From Amycolatopsis endophytica (GTDB taxonomy: Bacteria > Actinomycetota > Actinomycetes > Mycobacteriales > Pseudonocardiaceae): 64,000 nt of DNA. The stretch is from assembly GCF_013410405.1 (NCBI RefSeq), contig NZ_JACCFK010000001.1, positions 186,001 through 250,000 on the forward strand, read 5' to 3'. The notes under the pieces were generated by a model. The model was not told the origin of the DNA, searched no databases, and was given only the letters and a program-made list of their open reading frames with translations. This document shows, piece by piece, positions 55,499-64,000 of this stretch (position 1 is its first letter; each line of letters starts with the position of its first letter). The translations under genes and the position numbers were made by a program.

Positions 55499-56833
55499 GT
55501 GACCACGACCGCCGCCCCAGCGTCCGAAGTTCATCCCGTCGACCGCAGACCCCCAGCACTCCAACTGATCGTCGGCGGCGTGCAGCATGTCGCCGCGATG
55601 TACGCGGGCGTCGTCGCGCCGCCGTTGATCATCGGGGCGGCGGTCGGGCTCACCGGCGGTCAGCTGAGCCTGCTGATCAGCGCCAGCCTGTTCACCGCGG
55701 GCCTGGCGACGCTGCTGCAAACCCTCGGCGTGTGGCGGTTCGGGGCGCGGCTGCCACTGGTCAACGGCGTCACGTTCGCCAATGTCGCCCCGGTGATGGC
55801 AATCGTGTCGCAGCACGGGTCCCAGAACGCGCTCGGCGTCGTCTACGGCGCGACCCTCATCGGTGCCGCCCTGATCGTCCTCGCCGCACCGTTCTTCTCG
55901 CGCCTCACCCGGTTCTTCCCGCCGCTGGTGACCGGCACGGTGATCACCCTCATCGGGATTTCGCTGCTGCCGGTGGCGATCCAGTGGATCTCGAACCAGC
56001 AGGACTCCGCGGACGGGCACGGCATCCTGCTCGCCGCGCTCACGCTGCTGGCGGTGCTCGCGTTCAACCGGTTCCTGCCCGGTTTCTGGAGCCGGATCGC
56101 GCTACTGCTCGGGCTGGTCGCCGGCACGCTCGTCGCGTGGCCGCTGGGCGAGGTCGACACGTCGACCTTCCGTGAGGCGCCCGCGTTCGGCGTCGCGAGC
56201 CCGTTCCACTTCGGCACCCCGGCCTTCGACATCGCCGCCATCATCTCCATCGCGATCGTGATGCTCGTGATCATGGCCGAGAGCACGGCGGACATGCTGG
56301 CGCTCGGCGAGGTCGTCGGGCGCCCGACCACCCAACGCACGCTCGCCGACGGTCTGCGCGCGGACGGTGTCGCCACCGCGGTGTCCACGGTCTTCGGCGG
56401 GTTCGCCTGCACCGCGTTCGCGCAGAACGTCGGGCTGGTCGCGCTGACCCGCATGTTCAGCCGGTACGTGGTAGCCGCGTGCGGAGCGGTCCTGGTGCTG
56501 CTCGGCCTGTTCCCGGTCGCCGGTGGCGTGGTCGCGCTGGTGCCGCAACCGGTGCTCGGCGGGGCCGGGCTGGTGCTGTTCGGCAGCGTCGCGGTCAGCG
56601 GCATCCGGACCCTGTCCACAGCCGCGTTCGACCGGCCGGCGAACGTGACGATCGTGGCGGCCGCGCTCGGCGTGGGCATCATCCCGATCGCCGCGCCGGA
56701 GTTCTACGCGCACTTCCCGTCGGCCGTGCAGACGGTGCTCGACTCCGGCATCAGCGCCGGCTGCGTGGTGGCCGTGGTGCTCAACCTGGTTTTCGGCTCG
56801 CGGCGGGAACGAACTCCCGCAACAGGGTCGTGA
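55499..56833 (+). CDS. NCS2 nucleobase:cation symporter (urate/xanthine permease)
   Basis: 444 residues, about fourteen membrane segments, of the nucleobase-ascorbate transporter family. Signatures: QLIVGGVQHVAAMYAGVVAPP (conserved QH) and ESTADMLALGEVVGR in the TM8 region with the substrate-binding Glu, followed by FGGFACTAFAQNVGLVALT. The clustering with uricase points to urate or xanthine as substrate. Last gene of the uraD operon; its 3' end overlaps the convergent hydrolase gene by 53 bases. Confidence 0.9.
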   Translation: MTTTAAPASEVHPVDRRPPALQLIVGGVQHVAAMYAGVVAPPLIIGAAVGLTGGQLSLLISASLFTAGLATLLQTLGVWRFGARLPLVNGVTFANVAPVMAIVSQHGSQNALGVVYGATLIGAALIVLAAPFFSRLTRFFPPLVTGTVITLIGISLLPVAIQWISNQQDSADGHGILLAALTLLAVLAFNRFLPGFWSRIALLLGLVAGTLVAWPLGEVDTSTFREAPAFGVASPFHFGTPAFDIAAIISIAIVMLVIMAESTADMLALGEVVGRPTTQRTLADGLRADGVATAVSTVFGGFACTAFAQNVGLVALTRMFSRYVVAACGAVLVLLGLFPVAGGVVALVPQPVLGGAGLVLFGSVAVSGIRTLSTAAFDRPANVTIVAAALGVGIIPIAAPEFYAHFPSAVQTVLDSGISAGCVVAVVLNLVFGSRRERTPATGS

Positions 56834-57629
56834 GCAGCTCCGGCTGGTCCTCGGGCACCAGCGTGTAGCTGTCGTCGACCTCGACGAGCCTGCCGTCCGG
56901 GAACAGGTCCGCCAGCCGCCGCCCGTGCTCGCGGGGCATGAGCTTGTCCTGCTTCGCCCACACCACGAGCACCGGCCCGGTGAACGCGCGGAGCTTGCCG
57001 GTCCACTCCAGCAGCGTCTGCTTCGGGGGCGTCGCGAGGCCGTACTTCAACGTGTCGCGCAGGATTTCCGGGTTCTCGCGGGCCGGGCCGAACCAGCCGT
57101 CCATCACCTCGGGCGGCACCGGTGTCCGGCTCATCCACCCCCACGAACCGGGCGCGCGCTGCACGAACCGGAACTTCAGCAGGTGCAGCATCACCCTGAA
57201 CGCGCCGGGAATCCGGCCGACCCGGACGAGCATGCGCCCGGACAGCCCCGGCGGGAAGTTGTCGAACGCCTCGCACGCCACGAGGACCAGGCGCGCGACC
57301 CGATCGGCCGACCCCTCGGAGATCAGGAATTGCGCGCCGCCCCAGTCGTTGAGCACCAGGGTCACCTCGTGCAGGTCGAGCCTCTCCAGGAACTCGGCCA
57401 GCAACCGGACCTGCCCGCGCAGCGACAGGTCCGCGTCCGGTTTCATCGGTTTCTTGTGTGCGCCGAGCGGCCAGTTCGGCAGGACGCAGCGGTAGCCGCC
57501 GAGGCCGGGAACGACCTTGCGCCACACCGTGTTGTCGATGGTCAGGCCGTGCAGGAACACGATCACCGGTCCGTCGCCGCCGGTGTCGGTGTACTCGATC
57601 GGGCCCGCGGACAGTTCGATCTCGGGCAT
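56781..57629 (-). CDS. alpha/beta hydrolase with DWGG nucleophile elbow
   Basis: 282 residues. Oxyanion-hole motif HGLTIDNTVW at 27-36, nucleophile D95 in LVLNDWGGAQ, as in haloalkane dehalogenases and epoxide hydrolases, and acid candidate in VVWAKQDKLMP. Where the catalytic His is normally found, the sequence reads DDSYTLVPEDQPELL with no His, so the triad looks incomplete. The enzyme may be inactive or use another base. Divergent from a TetR gene that probably represses it. Confidence 0.85.
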   Translation of the reverse strand: MPEIELSAGPIEYTDTGGDGPVIVFLHGLTIDNTVWRKVVPGLGGYRCVLPNWPLGAHKKPMKPDADLSLRGQVRLLAEFLERLDLHEVTLVLNDWGGAQFLISEGSADRVARLVLVACEAFDNFPPGLSGRMLVRVGRIPGAFRVMLHLLKFRFVQRAPGSWGWMSRTPVPPEVMDGWFGPARENPEILRDTLKYGLATPPKQTLLEWTGKLRAFTGPVLVVWAKQDKLMPREHGRRLADLFPDGRLVEVDDSYTLVPEDQPELLTTLLREFVPAASRKPG

Positions 57630-57648
57630 GGTCACGCCCCCAATTTGA

Positions 57649-57660
57649 TAGATCGCTCTA
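57649..57660. promoter_or_regulatory. TetR-type operator between the hydrolase and its regulator
   Basis: The inverted repeat TAGA-TCGC-TCTA lies in the 57-base divergent gap (starts at 57629 and 57687). It resembles the TAGACC/GGTCTA palindromes bound by LmrA/YxaF-type TetR proteins. Binding is inferred. Confidence 0.5.
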
Positions 57661-57686
57661 GCGGCAGAGTAGCTAGGATCGGGTCC

Positions 57687-58274
57687 GTGGGCAACACCAA
57701 GGAACGCATCCTGGCGGCCAGCGCGGAGCTGTTCCGGCGCAACGGCTACACCGGCACCGGGCTCAAGCAGATCGTCAGCGAGGCGAGCGCGCCGTTCGGC
57801 TCGCTCTACCACTTCTTCCCCGGCGGCAAGGAACAGCTGGCCGAGGAGGTCATCCGCACCTCGGGCATGGAGTACGCGAAGCTGTTCGACCTGCTGATCG
57901 CGCCGGCGCCGGACCTGGTGACCGGTCTGGAACAGGCGTTCGCCGCGGCGGCGGTGACACTGCGGGAGACGGACTACGCGGACGCCTGCCCGATCGCGAC
58001 CGTGGCGCTGGAGGTGGCCAGCACCAACGACACCCTGCGCCGCGCGACGGCCGACGTCTTCGGGGCGTGGATCTCGACCGGGACCGCGGCCTTCACCCGG
58101 TTCGGCCTGACGGAGGACGCGTCCCGCCGGTTGACGATCGCGGTGATCACGAGCCTGGAGGGGGCTTTCGTGCTGAGCCGGTCGCTGCGGGACGTCGAAC
58201 CACTGGCCGTCGCGGGCGAGGCCGCCGTCGCGATGGCCCGCGAACTGGCAGCCGCTTCCGGTTCCGGACGGTGA
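57687..58274 (+). CDS. TetR-family regulator, LmrA/YxaF type
   Basis: 195 residues. HTH: NTKERILAASAELFRRNGY, then TGLKQIVSEASAPFGSLYHFF followed by PGGKEQLAEEVI, the hallmark of the LmrA/YxaF subgroup. The C-terminal domain has CPIATVALEVAS. Likely represses itself and the divergent alpha/beta hydrolase via the TAGA-N4-TCTA site. GTG start at 57687. Confidence 0.9.
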   Translation: MGNTKERILAASAELFRRNGYTGTGLKQIVSEASAPFGSLYHFFPGGKEQLAEEVIRTSGMEYAKLFDLLIAPAPDLVTGLEQAFAAAAVTLRETDYADACPIATVALEVASTNDTLRRATADVFGAWISTGTAAFTRFGLTEDASRRLTIAVITSLEGAFVLSRSLRDVEPLAVAGEAAVAMARELAAASGSGR

Positions 58275-58290
58275 CTGGTAGGAAGCAGGC

Positions 58291-59583
58291 ATGCGCAACC
58301 CGTTCCGCCGGCGCCGCACCTCACCGGACAGCGGCTTCGAGCTGTGCGGACACGACGCGAGCGTGCACTGCCTGACAACCGTGCCGACCGCCGACGGGGT
58401 GCTGCTGGCCAGCGGCGACGCCGAGGGCGCGGTGCTGCTGTGGGACCCCGGGACCGGCGAACAGCTCGCCGGTCCCGTCACGGCCGACAGCAGCGGGGTC
58501 CGTGGCCTCGCCGCGGTCGAGCTCGGCGACGGCGACTGGGCGCTGGCGTGTTGTGGTGCGGACGGCGTCACGCTCTGGGATCCGCGCCGGATGGGCGAGG
58601 CGGGGTACCGACCACGGTCGCTCACGGGGAACCGGACGTCGGCGCTCGCGGTCGTTCCCGCGGAGCCGCGGCTGATCGTGATCGCGGACGCCGACGCGGT
58701 GCGGGTGGTCGACCCGGCGACCGGTCGGCAGGTGTTCGCGTCGGACCATCCTCCGCAGCCGCGCGGCCCCGACGCCGATCAGGTCCACGAGCTGGCCGGA
58801 GTTCGCTTCGGCGACACGGCCGGGTTCATCGCCATGCGGTACTTCGCCACCACCGAGCTGTGGGAACAGCAGGGGCCGTCATGGCGGCAGCGGTCCGCCC
58901 CGTTCGGCGAACTCGAACGCAACGTGCTGACGACCTTCGGCTCCCAGCTCGCCGTGACGGCGCGGCGCGGGATCGAGGTGTGGGACCTGCGGACCGGCGG
59001 GCGCACCGCCCGGGGTGAGCTGAACGCGCCGTTCAAGAAGCTCGCGCCGGTGTCGCTGGGTTCGCGCCAGGTCGTCGCCGCGGCCTTCCGGGAGCACCAC
59101 GACTGCGGCGTGCAACTGTGGGATCCGCTGCGGCCGGACGCGCTCACCGCTCCGGTCAACCGGCACGGGCCCGCGTTCGGCGATCCGGAGATGGGCGGCG
59201 CGACGATCAACGCGCTCGTGGGCATCGCCCTCCCGGACGGAACGGCACGGGTCGCGAGCGCGGCCAACGACGGCTGCGTGCTGATCTCACCGCCCCTCGG
59301 CGAGGACGACCTGGTCAGCGGACAGCACGCCGGAGCCGCTCCACCGAGGGGTGACGGCGGGAACTTCGCCAGGGTGCGGACATCCGGTGGCGAGATCATC
59401 GGTCTGTGGTTCGGCGACGAGGCACACGCGCGGGACCGGATGCTGCTCGAAACCGTGCTGTTCAACGAGGACCTCCTCGATTCCCTGCACACGGAACCGC
59501 GGCTGGTGCCCAACACCTACGACGACAAGGGCGGGGTGTTCGTCATGTTCGGCCGGCACCGCGCACCCGGCGAGCTCAGCTGA
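58291..59583 (+). CDS. WD40-repeat protein
   Basis: 430 residues forming a beta-propeller: several repeats end in W-D (VLLWDPGTG, GVTLWDPRR, IEVWDLRTG, VQLWDPLRP), with GH-like starts such as CGHDASVHCLTTV. No kinase, protease or membrane part is attached, unlike many actinobacterial WD40 proteins. A scaffold role is likely; the partner is unknown. Its last eight bases overlap the convergent xanthine dehydrogenase gene. Confidence 0.85.
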   Translation: MRNPFRRRRTSPDSGFELCGHDASVHCLTTVPTADGVLLASGDAEGAVLLWDPGTGEQLAGPVTADSSGVRGLAAVELGDGDWALACCGADGVTLWDPRRMGEAGYRPRSLTGNRTSALAVVPAEPRLIVIADADAVRVVDPATGRQVFASDHPPQPRGPDADQVHELAGVRFGDTAGFIAMRYFATTELWEQQGPSWRQRSAPFGELERNVLTTFGSQLAVTARRGIEVWDLRTGGRTARGELNAPFKKLAPVSLGSRQVVAAAFREHHDCGVQLWDPLRPDALTAPVNRHGPAFGDPEMGGATINALVGIALPDGTARVASAANDGCVLISPPLGEDDLVSGQHAGAAPPRGDGGNFARVRTSGGEIIGLWFGDEAHARDRMLLETVLFNEDLLDSLHTEPRLVPNTYDDKGGVFVMFGRHRAPGELS

Positions 59584-61840
59584 CGATGTGCTCCGGCCGC
59601 ACCGGCACGCGCGGCAGTTCCTTCCCCGTCGCCGCGCGGATCGCGGCCACGATCGCCGGTGTGGAGGAAATCGTCGGGGGCTCGCCGACGCCGCGCAGGC
59701 CGTAGGGGGCGTGGGGGTCGGCCAGTTCCAGCACGTCGACGTCCATCGGGGGCATGTCGAGCACCGTCGGGATCAGGTAGTCGGTGAACGACGGGTTCCG
59801 GATCTTCCCCTCGTGCGTCTGGATCTCCTCCATTACCGCCAGGCCGAGCCCCTGCGCCGATCCGCCGTGGATCTGGCCCAGCACGGCCTGCGGGTTCAGC
59901 GCCCGCCCCACGTCCTGGGCGCAGTCCAGCGCGACCACCTTCACCAGGCCCAGCTCGGTGTCCACGTCCACGACCGCCCGGTGCGCCGCGAAACCGTACT
60001 GCACGTGGGCGTTCCCGGCGCCGGTCTCCGGATCGAGCACGTCGGTCGGCCGGTGCCGCCACTCGACCGTCTCGTCGAGCACGTCGTCGCCGAGCACGTC
60101 CACCAGGTCGGCGAGCACACCGTCGCGGCGGGACACCAGCTTGCCGCCGGTCAGTTCCAGATCGGGCGAACCCACCCGCTCGACCAGCGCCGCCCGCACC
60201 GCCAGGCATGCCGCGCGCACCGCTCCCCCGGTCACGTACGTCTGGCGGGACGCCGAGGTCGAACCCGCGTTGCCGATCGAGGTGTCCATCGGCAGGATCG
60301 CGACCTGCTCCACACCCAGCTCGGTCCGCACGATCTGCTGCAGCACCGTCACCAGGCCCTGCCCGACCTCGCACGCCGCGGTCCGGACCGTCGCCGCCGC
60401 CTCGTCCCCGGCCACCCGCAGCTGCACGCGCGCGGTCGAGTAGTCGTCGAAGCCCTCGGAGAAGCAGATGTTCTTGATCCCGACGGCGTAACCGACCCCG
60501 CGCACCACGCCCTCGCCGTGGGTCGTGTTCGAAACGCCGCCCGGCAGCGTCCGCAGATCGCGTTCGCCGGACGGCTGCGGCGGCAGCGGTTTCGCGGCCA
60601 GCCTGTGGAGCAGCTCCGCGACCGGTGCGGCCGAGTCGACGATCTGCCCGGTCGGCATGCGCGATCCCTCGCTCATCGCGTTGCGGACCCGCACCTCCAC
60701 CGGGTCCAGACCGCACGCCGCGGCGAGCTTGTCCAGTTGGGACTCATAGGCGAACGCGGCCTGCACCGCGCCGAACCCGCGCATCGCGCCGCAGGGCGGG
60801 TTGTTCGTGTACGCGCCCCAGCAGTCGACCTCGACGTTGTCGACGTCGTACGGGCCCACACCCAGCGTCGCGGCGTTCGCGACGACCGCGCCCGTCGACG
60901 ACGCGTACGCACCGCCGTCGAGGTAGAGCTTCGCCTTGACGTAGACGAGTTTCCCGTCGCGGTCGGCGCCGTGCTCGTAGTACATCTTCGCCGGGTGCCG
61001 GTGCACGTGACCGTAGAACGATTCCTCGCGGTTGTAGACCATCTTCACCGGTTTGCCGGTGCGCAGCGCGAGCAGGCACGCGTGCACCTGGATGGACAGG
61101 TCCTCACGCCCGCCGAACGCGCCGCCGACCCCGCCGAGCGTGAGCCGCACCCTGTCCTCGGGGAGCCCTAGCGCGGCCACGATCTGCCGCTGGTCGACGT
61201 GCAGCCACTGCGTCGCGACGTACAGGTCGACGCCACCGTCCCCGGCCGGAACAGCGAGCCCGGACTCGGGACCGAGGAAGGCCTGATCCTGCATCCCCAC
61301 TTCGTAGACGCCCGAGACCACCACCTCGGCGCCGCGCGAGTGGTCACCTCGTCGCACCGGCACATGCCGGACGACGTTGCCGTTCGGGTGGACCAACGGC
61401 CCGTCCCCGCGCACGGCTGCTTCGGCGTCGGTGACGGGTTCCAGCACCTCGTAGTCGACGCGGATGCGTTTCATCGCCCGGCGCGCGGTCTCCGGGTGAT
61501 CGGCCGCCACGAGCGCGACCGGTTCGCCCTGGTATCGCACCACGTCGACGGCCAGGACGGGCTGGTCCGGGTGCTCCAGCCCGTACCGGTTCACCCCCGG
61601 CACGTCCTCGTGGGTCAGCACGGCCTCGACGCCGGGCACCCGCAGCGCCTCGGTCAGGTCGATGCCGGTGATGCGCGCGTGCGGATGCGGGCTGCGCAGC
61701 GTCACGCCCCACACCATGTCCTCGTGCCACAGGTCGGAGGAGTACGCGAACTCGCCGCGTACCTTCACGATCCCGTCCGGGCGGCGCGGGCTGGCGCCGA
61801 TCCCGCCCGCCGTGGTGGTGCGCTCGACCGACGTCGTCAT
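59576..61840 (-). CDS. xanthine dehydrogenase molybdenum-binding subunit
   Basis: 754 residues, the large subunit holding the molybdopterin cofactor. Conserved parts: GEFAYSSDLWHEDMVWGVTLRSPHPHARI, LGGVGGAFGGREDLSIQVHA, GAMRGFGAVQAAFAYE, ACEVGQGLVTVLQQIV, and RGVGEPPTI with the active-site Glu near the C-terminus. It oxidises hypoxanthine and xanthine to urate, feeding the uricase genes. ATGA overlap with the deaminase gene upstream. Confidence 0.93.
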   Translation of the reverse strand: MTTSVERTTTAGGIGASPRRPDGIVKVRGEFAYSSDLWHEDMVWGVTLRSPHPHARITGIDLTEALRVPGVEAVLTHEDVPGVNRYGLEHPDQPVLAVDVVRYQGEPVALVAADHPETARRAMKRIRVDYEVLEPVTDAEAAVRGDGPLVHPNGNVVRHVPVRRGDHSRGAEVVVSGVYEVGMQDQAFLGPESGLAVPAGDGGVDLYVATQWLHVDQRQIVAALGLPEDRVRLTLGGVGGAFGGREDLSIQVHACLLALRTGKPVKMVYNREESFYGHVHRHPAKMYYEHGADRDGKLVYVKAKLYLDGGAYASSTGAVVANAATLGVGPYDVDNVEVDCWGAYTNNPPCGAMRGFGAVQAAFAYESQLDKLAAACGLDPVEVRVRNAMSEGSRMPTGQIVDSAAPVAELLHRLAAKPLPPQPSGERDLRTLPGGVSNTTHGEGVVRGVGYAVGIKNICFSEGFDDYSTARVQLRVAGDEAAATVRTAACEVGQGLVTVLQQIVRTELGVEQVAILPMDTSIGNAGSTSASRQTYVTGGAVRAACLAVRAALVERVGSPDLELTGGKLVSRRDGVLADLVDVLGDDVLDETVEWRHRPTDVLDPETGAGNAHVQYGFAAHRAVVDVDTELGLVKVVALDCAQDVGRALNPQAVLGQIHGGSAQGLGLAVMEEIQTHEGKIRNPSFTDYLIPTVLDMPPMDVDVLELADPHAPYGLRGVGEPPTISSTPAIVAAIRAATGKELPRVPVRPEHIVS

Positions 61841-63171
61841 CGCAACCTCCTGCTCGCCGCGGCCAGATCACGCGCGATCGCCGGCTCGTCGTCGGTGCGC
61901 AACTCCCCGTCGGCGACGACCGTGCGGCCACCGGAGAGGAGCAGCCTCAGCGACGGCGTCGCGCCGAGCACGAGCGCGGCCACCGGATCCTCGATACCGG
62001 CGTACCGCAGGCCGTTCAGGTCCCACACCGCGAGGTCGGCGAGCTTGCCGCGCTCGATCGAACCCAGTTCACCGTCCCGTCCGAGGCACCGCGCGCCGCC
62101 CATCGTGCCCATCCACAACGCTTCCCGGACGGTCAGCGCGGTCGGACCGCCGCGCTGCCGCGCCTGCAGCAACGCCTGGTGCAGCTCCTCGCCGAGCCCG
62201 GCGGACTCGTTGGACGCCGCGCCGTCGACGCCCAGTCCGACCGGCGCGCCCGCGTCGAGCAGGTCCCGGACCGGGGCGATCCCGGTGCCCAGCCGCCCGT
62301 TCGACGTCGGGCAGTGCGCGGAGCCGGTGCGGGTCGCGCCCATCCGCCGGATCGCGGCCTTCTCCAGGTGCACGGTGTGGGCGAACCACACGTCCTCGCC
62401 GAGCCAGCCCAGCTGATCCGCATACTCGGCGGGGGTGCACCCGTTCTCGGCGAGGCACTGCTTCTCCTCGTCCAGCGTCTCGGCGAGGTGGGTGTGCAGC
62501 CGGACCCCCTTGCGCCGGGCCAGTTCCGCGGCCTGGCGCATCAGCTCCTCGCTCACCGTGAAGGGTGAGCACGGTCCGGCGGCGATCCGGATGCGCGCGC
62601 CGGGCGAGGCGTCGTGGTGGGCGTCGATGGCCGCTTCGGTGCCCAGCAACGCGTCCTCGGTGGTTTCCACCAGGTTGTCCGGGGGCAGGCCGCCGTCGGA
62701 CTCGCCGCGGTCCATCGAGCCGCGGACGAGATGCGCTCGGATTCCGATCCGGCCTGCCGCCTCGACCAGCGCCGCGATCTGGTCGCCCGCGTCGCGTGGG
62801 AAGACGTAGTGGTGGTCGGCGACCGTCGTGCAGCCGGTCATCGCCAGGTGCGCCATGCCCGCGGTGGCGGCGGCGTGCGTGATGTCCGCGTCGAGCCGCC
62901 CCCAGACCGGGTACAGGTGGACCAGCCACTCGAACAGCGTGGCGTCGGGCGCGAGGCCGCGAGTGGCCCACTGGTAGAGGTGGTGATGGGTGTTGACCAG
63001 CCCCGGCGTGACCAGGCAACCGCTCAGGTCGACGCGCTCGCCCGGCACGATCGCCGGGCCGTTGCCGACCGCGGTGATGGTGTCGCCGTCGATCACGACG
63101 TGCCCGTTGCGGTACTCGGTGCCCTCGGCGTCGACGGTCGCGACCGCGGCGTTCTCCAGGATCAGCGTCAT
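61837..63171 (-). CDS. 8-oxoguanine deaminase-like amidohydrolase
   Basis: 444-residue deaminase of the AtzA/TrzN-type amidohydrolase group. Metal ligands: [15 protein letters not shown] (HxH), HTHLAET (His), and [15 protein letters not shown] (Asp). The [14 protein letters not shown] region is typical of 8-oxoguanine/guanine-type deaminases rather than of triazine hydrolases. Deamination of 8-oxoguanine gives urate and of guanine gives xanthine, both inputs for this locus. ATGA coupling on both sides places it inside the xanthine dehydrogenase operon. Confidence 0.85.
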   Translation of the reverse strand: MTLILENAAVATVDAEGTEYRNGHVVIDGDTITAVGNGPAIVPGERVDLSGCLVTPGLVNTHHHLYQWATRGLAPDATLFEWLVHLYPVWGRLDADITHAAATAGMAHLAMTGCTTVADHHYVFPRDAGDQIAALVEAAGRIGIRAHLVRGSMDRGESDGGLPPDNLVETTEDALLGTEAAIDAHHDASPGARIRIAAGPCSPFTVSEELMRQAAELARRKGVRLHTHLAETLDEEKQCLAENGCTPAEYADQLGWLGEDVWFAHTVHLEKAAIRRMGATRTGSAHCPTSNGRLGTGIAPVRDLLDAGAPVGLGVDGAASNESAGLGEELHQALLQARQRGGPTALTVREALWMGTMGGARCLGRDGELGSIERGKLADLAVWDLNGLRYAGIEDPVAALVLGATPSLRLLLSGGRTVVADGELRTDDEPAIARDLAAASRRLR

Positions 63172-63623
63172 CGTGCCACCGCCCGCACCGCGTCGAGGAT
63201 CTTCTCGTACCCGGTGCAGCGGCACAGGTTCCCGGCCAGCGCCTCGCGGATCTCCTCGTCGCTGGGTTCCGGCACCCGGGCGAGCAGATCGTGCGCGGCG
63301 ACCACCAGACCGGGCGTGCAGAAGCCGCATTGCACCGCACCTGCGTCCACAAAGGACTGCTGCACCGGATCGAGCCGGTCTCCCCGCGCCAGCCCCTCCA
63401 CCGTGCGAACCTCCCGGCCCTCCACCTGACCGGCCGCGACCAGGCAGGCGCACACCGGCGTGCCGTCGAGGTAGACCGTGCAGGACCCGCATTCGCCCTG
63501 CTCACAGGCGTTCTTCGATCCGGGCAGACCGAGCCGTTCCCGCAGCAGGTAGAGCAGGCTCTCGCCCTCCCACACGTCGTCGGCCTCGCGGGCCTCGCCG
63601 TTGACCGTCACGTTCACGCGCAT
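63168..63623 (-). CDS. xanthine dehydrogenase 2Fe-2S subunit
   Basis: 151 residues with two iron-sulfur clusters: plant-ferredoxin type ([18 protein letters not shown], then PVCACL) and the C-terminal alpha-helical type (QCGFCTPG, then [11 protein letters not shown]). All eight cysteines are present. It passes electrons from the molybdenum centre to FAD. Overlaps the FAD subunit gene by ten bases and the deaminase gene by ATGA. Confidence 0.95.
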   Translation of the reverse strand: MRVNVTVNGEAREADDVWEGESLLYLLRERLGLPGSKNACEQGECGSCTVYLDGTPVCACLVAAGQVEGREVRTVEGLARGDRLDPVQQSFVDAGAVQCGFCTPGLVVAAHDLLARVPEPSDEEIREALAGNLCRCTGYEKILDAVRAVAR

Positions 63624-64000
63624 GTCCGCTCACTTCCGAGGTAGTCCTGCCAGGCCCAGCCGAGCGTGCGGCGGGCGAGCACCGCCAGCGCGTGCTCGCG
63701 GTACTCCGCGGTGCCGCGCACGTCGTCGATCGGCGCCGCCGCGGAAGCGACGAGTTCGCCGAAACGCCGTTTCACCGAGTCCCGCAACGGCACCGGCGCG
63801 TCCCACGGCAGCTCGCCTGCCAGGAACTCTTCGGCGTCGGTCGCATGCCGTGGGGTGGGCGCCGCGGAGCCGATCGCCGCACCGGCCCGCCGGTTCTCCG
63901 GATCGAGCACGACGGCGAACGAGCAGACCGCGATGACCATCGCGTTGCGCGTGCCGACCTTCGCGAACTGCTGCGGCGCGGTGGCGACCGGCAGGTGCAC
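63614..64000 (-). CDS. xanthine dehydrogenase FAD-binding subunit, N-terminus beyond window edge
   Basis: C-terminal 128 residues of a CO-dehydrogenase-medium-subunit-like FAD protein (family length about 280). FAKVGTRNAMVIAVCSFAVVLD and AAIGSAAPTPRHATDAEEFL are the family signatures of the C-terminal domain. The frame is open at 64000, so the true start lies outside. First visible gene of the xanthine dehydrogenase operon. Confidence 0.92.
   Translation of the reverse strand: MHLPVATAPQQFAKVGTRNAMVIAVCSFAVVLDPENRRAGAAIGSAAPTPRHATDAEEFLAGELPWDAPVPLRDSVKRRFGELVASAAAPIDDVRGTAEYREHALAVLARRTLGWAWQDYLGSERTCA

Noticed and set aside
59351..61171. 606-codon plus-strand frame opposite the xanthine dehydrogenase large subunit
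   Set aside because: Antisense shadow rich in Arg, His and Val; the minus strand carries clear molybdenum-subunit motifs.

Overview
The window is high-GC actinobacterial DNA: third codon positions are almost all G or C, GTG starts are common, and genes are packed with ATGA/GTGA overlaps. A WhiG-type sigma factor, a Ku protein, a combined rpsB-tsf-pyrH-frr-cdsA block and a urate/allantoin pathway point to the order Pseudonocardiales, most likely Amycolatopsis or a close relative. That placement is inference from gene content, not from a database search. I see no transposase, phage gene, CRISPR array, rRNA or tRNA.

Left part (1-34.3 kb): conserved core. On the minus strand lie rlmN (cut by the window edge), the cdsA-frr-pyrH-tsf-rpsB series, whiG-xerC-dprA-comM-yraN, and the rpsP-khpA-rimM-trmD-rplS-lepB-rnhB-DUF2469 operon, which ends in a clear intrinsic terminator. 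Further on come two CPBP membrane proteases, an amidohydrolase beside ffh, a YciI-like pair, Ku, glnD-glnB-amtB, an RlmA-like methyltransferase and an FhuF-like protein. Oddities here are an amber codon at codon 5 of ku, two pairs of perfect DnaA boxes in intergenic DNA, a 24-bp tandem repeat in the 5' part of whiG, and a degraded tetR.

Middle part (34.6-50 kb): an accessory catabolic locus of three transcription units with two LysR paralogues. It encodes an MFS importer, MocA-type, AroE-type, SDR and Zn-dependent dehydrogenases, a TIM-barrel isomerase/dehydratase-like protein, a VOC protein, a YciI-like protein and three different ketosteroid-dehydrogenase-like flavoproteins. The promoters of the two outer units share a 30-bp element. 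I infer a pathway that imports a hydroaromatic or cyclic polyol acid (quinate/shikimate-like) and oxidises or desaturates its ring. The substrate is not known. O-acetylhomoserine sulfhydrylase and a CoA-binding protein are translationally coupled to the end of one of these operons.

Right part (50-64 kb): purine ring catabolism. Xanthine dehydrogenase (three subunits, one cut by the edge) is interleaved with an 8-oxoguanine deaminase-like enzyme. Uricase, HIU hydrolase and OHCU decarboxylase convert urate to allantoin, and allantoinase and allantoicase take it to ureidoglycolate and urea. An NCS2 permease imports the base. An unusual regulator with a thiamine-binding-like (MTH1187/YkoF) domain fused to a helix-turn-helix sits between the divergent allB-alc and uraD-uraH-pucL units.
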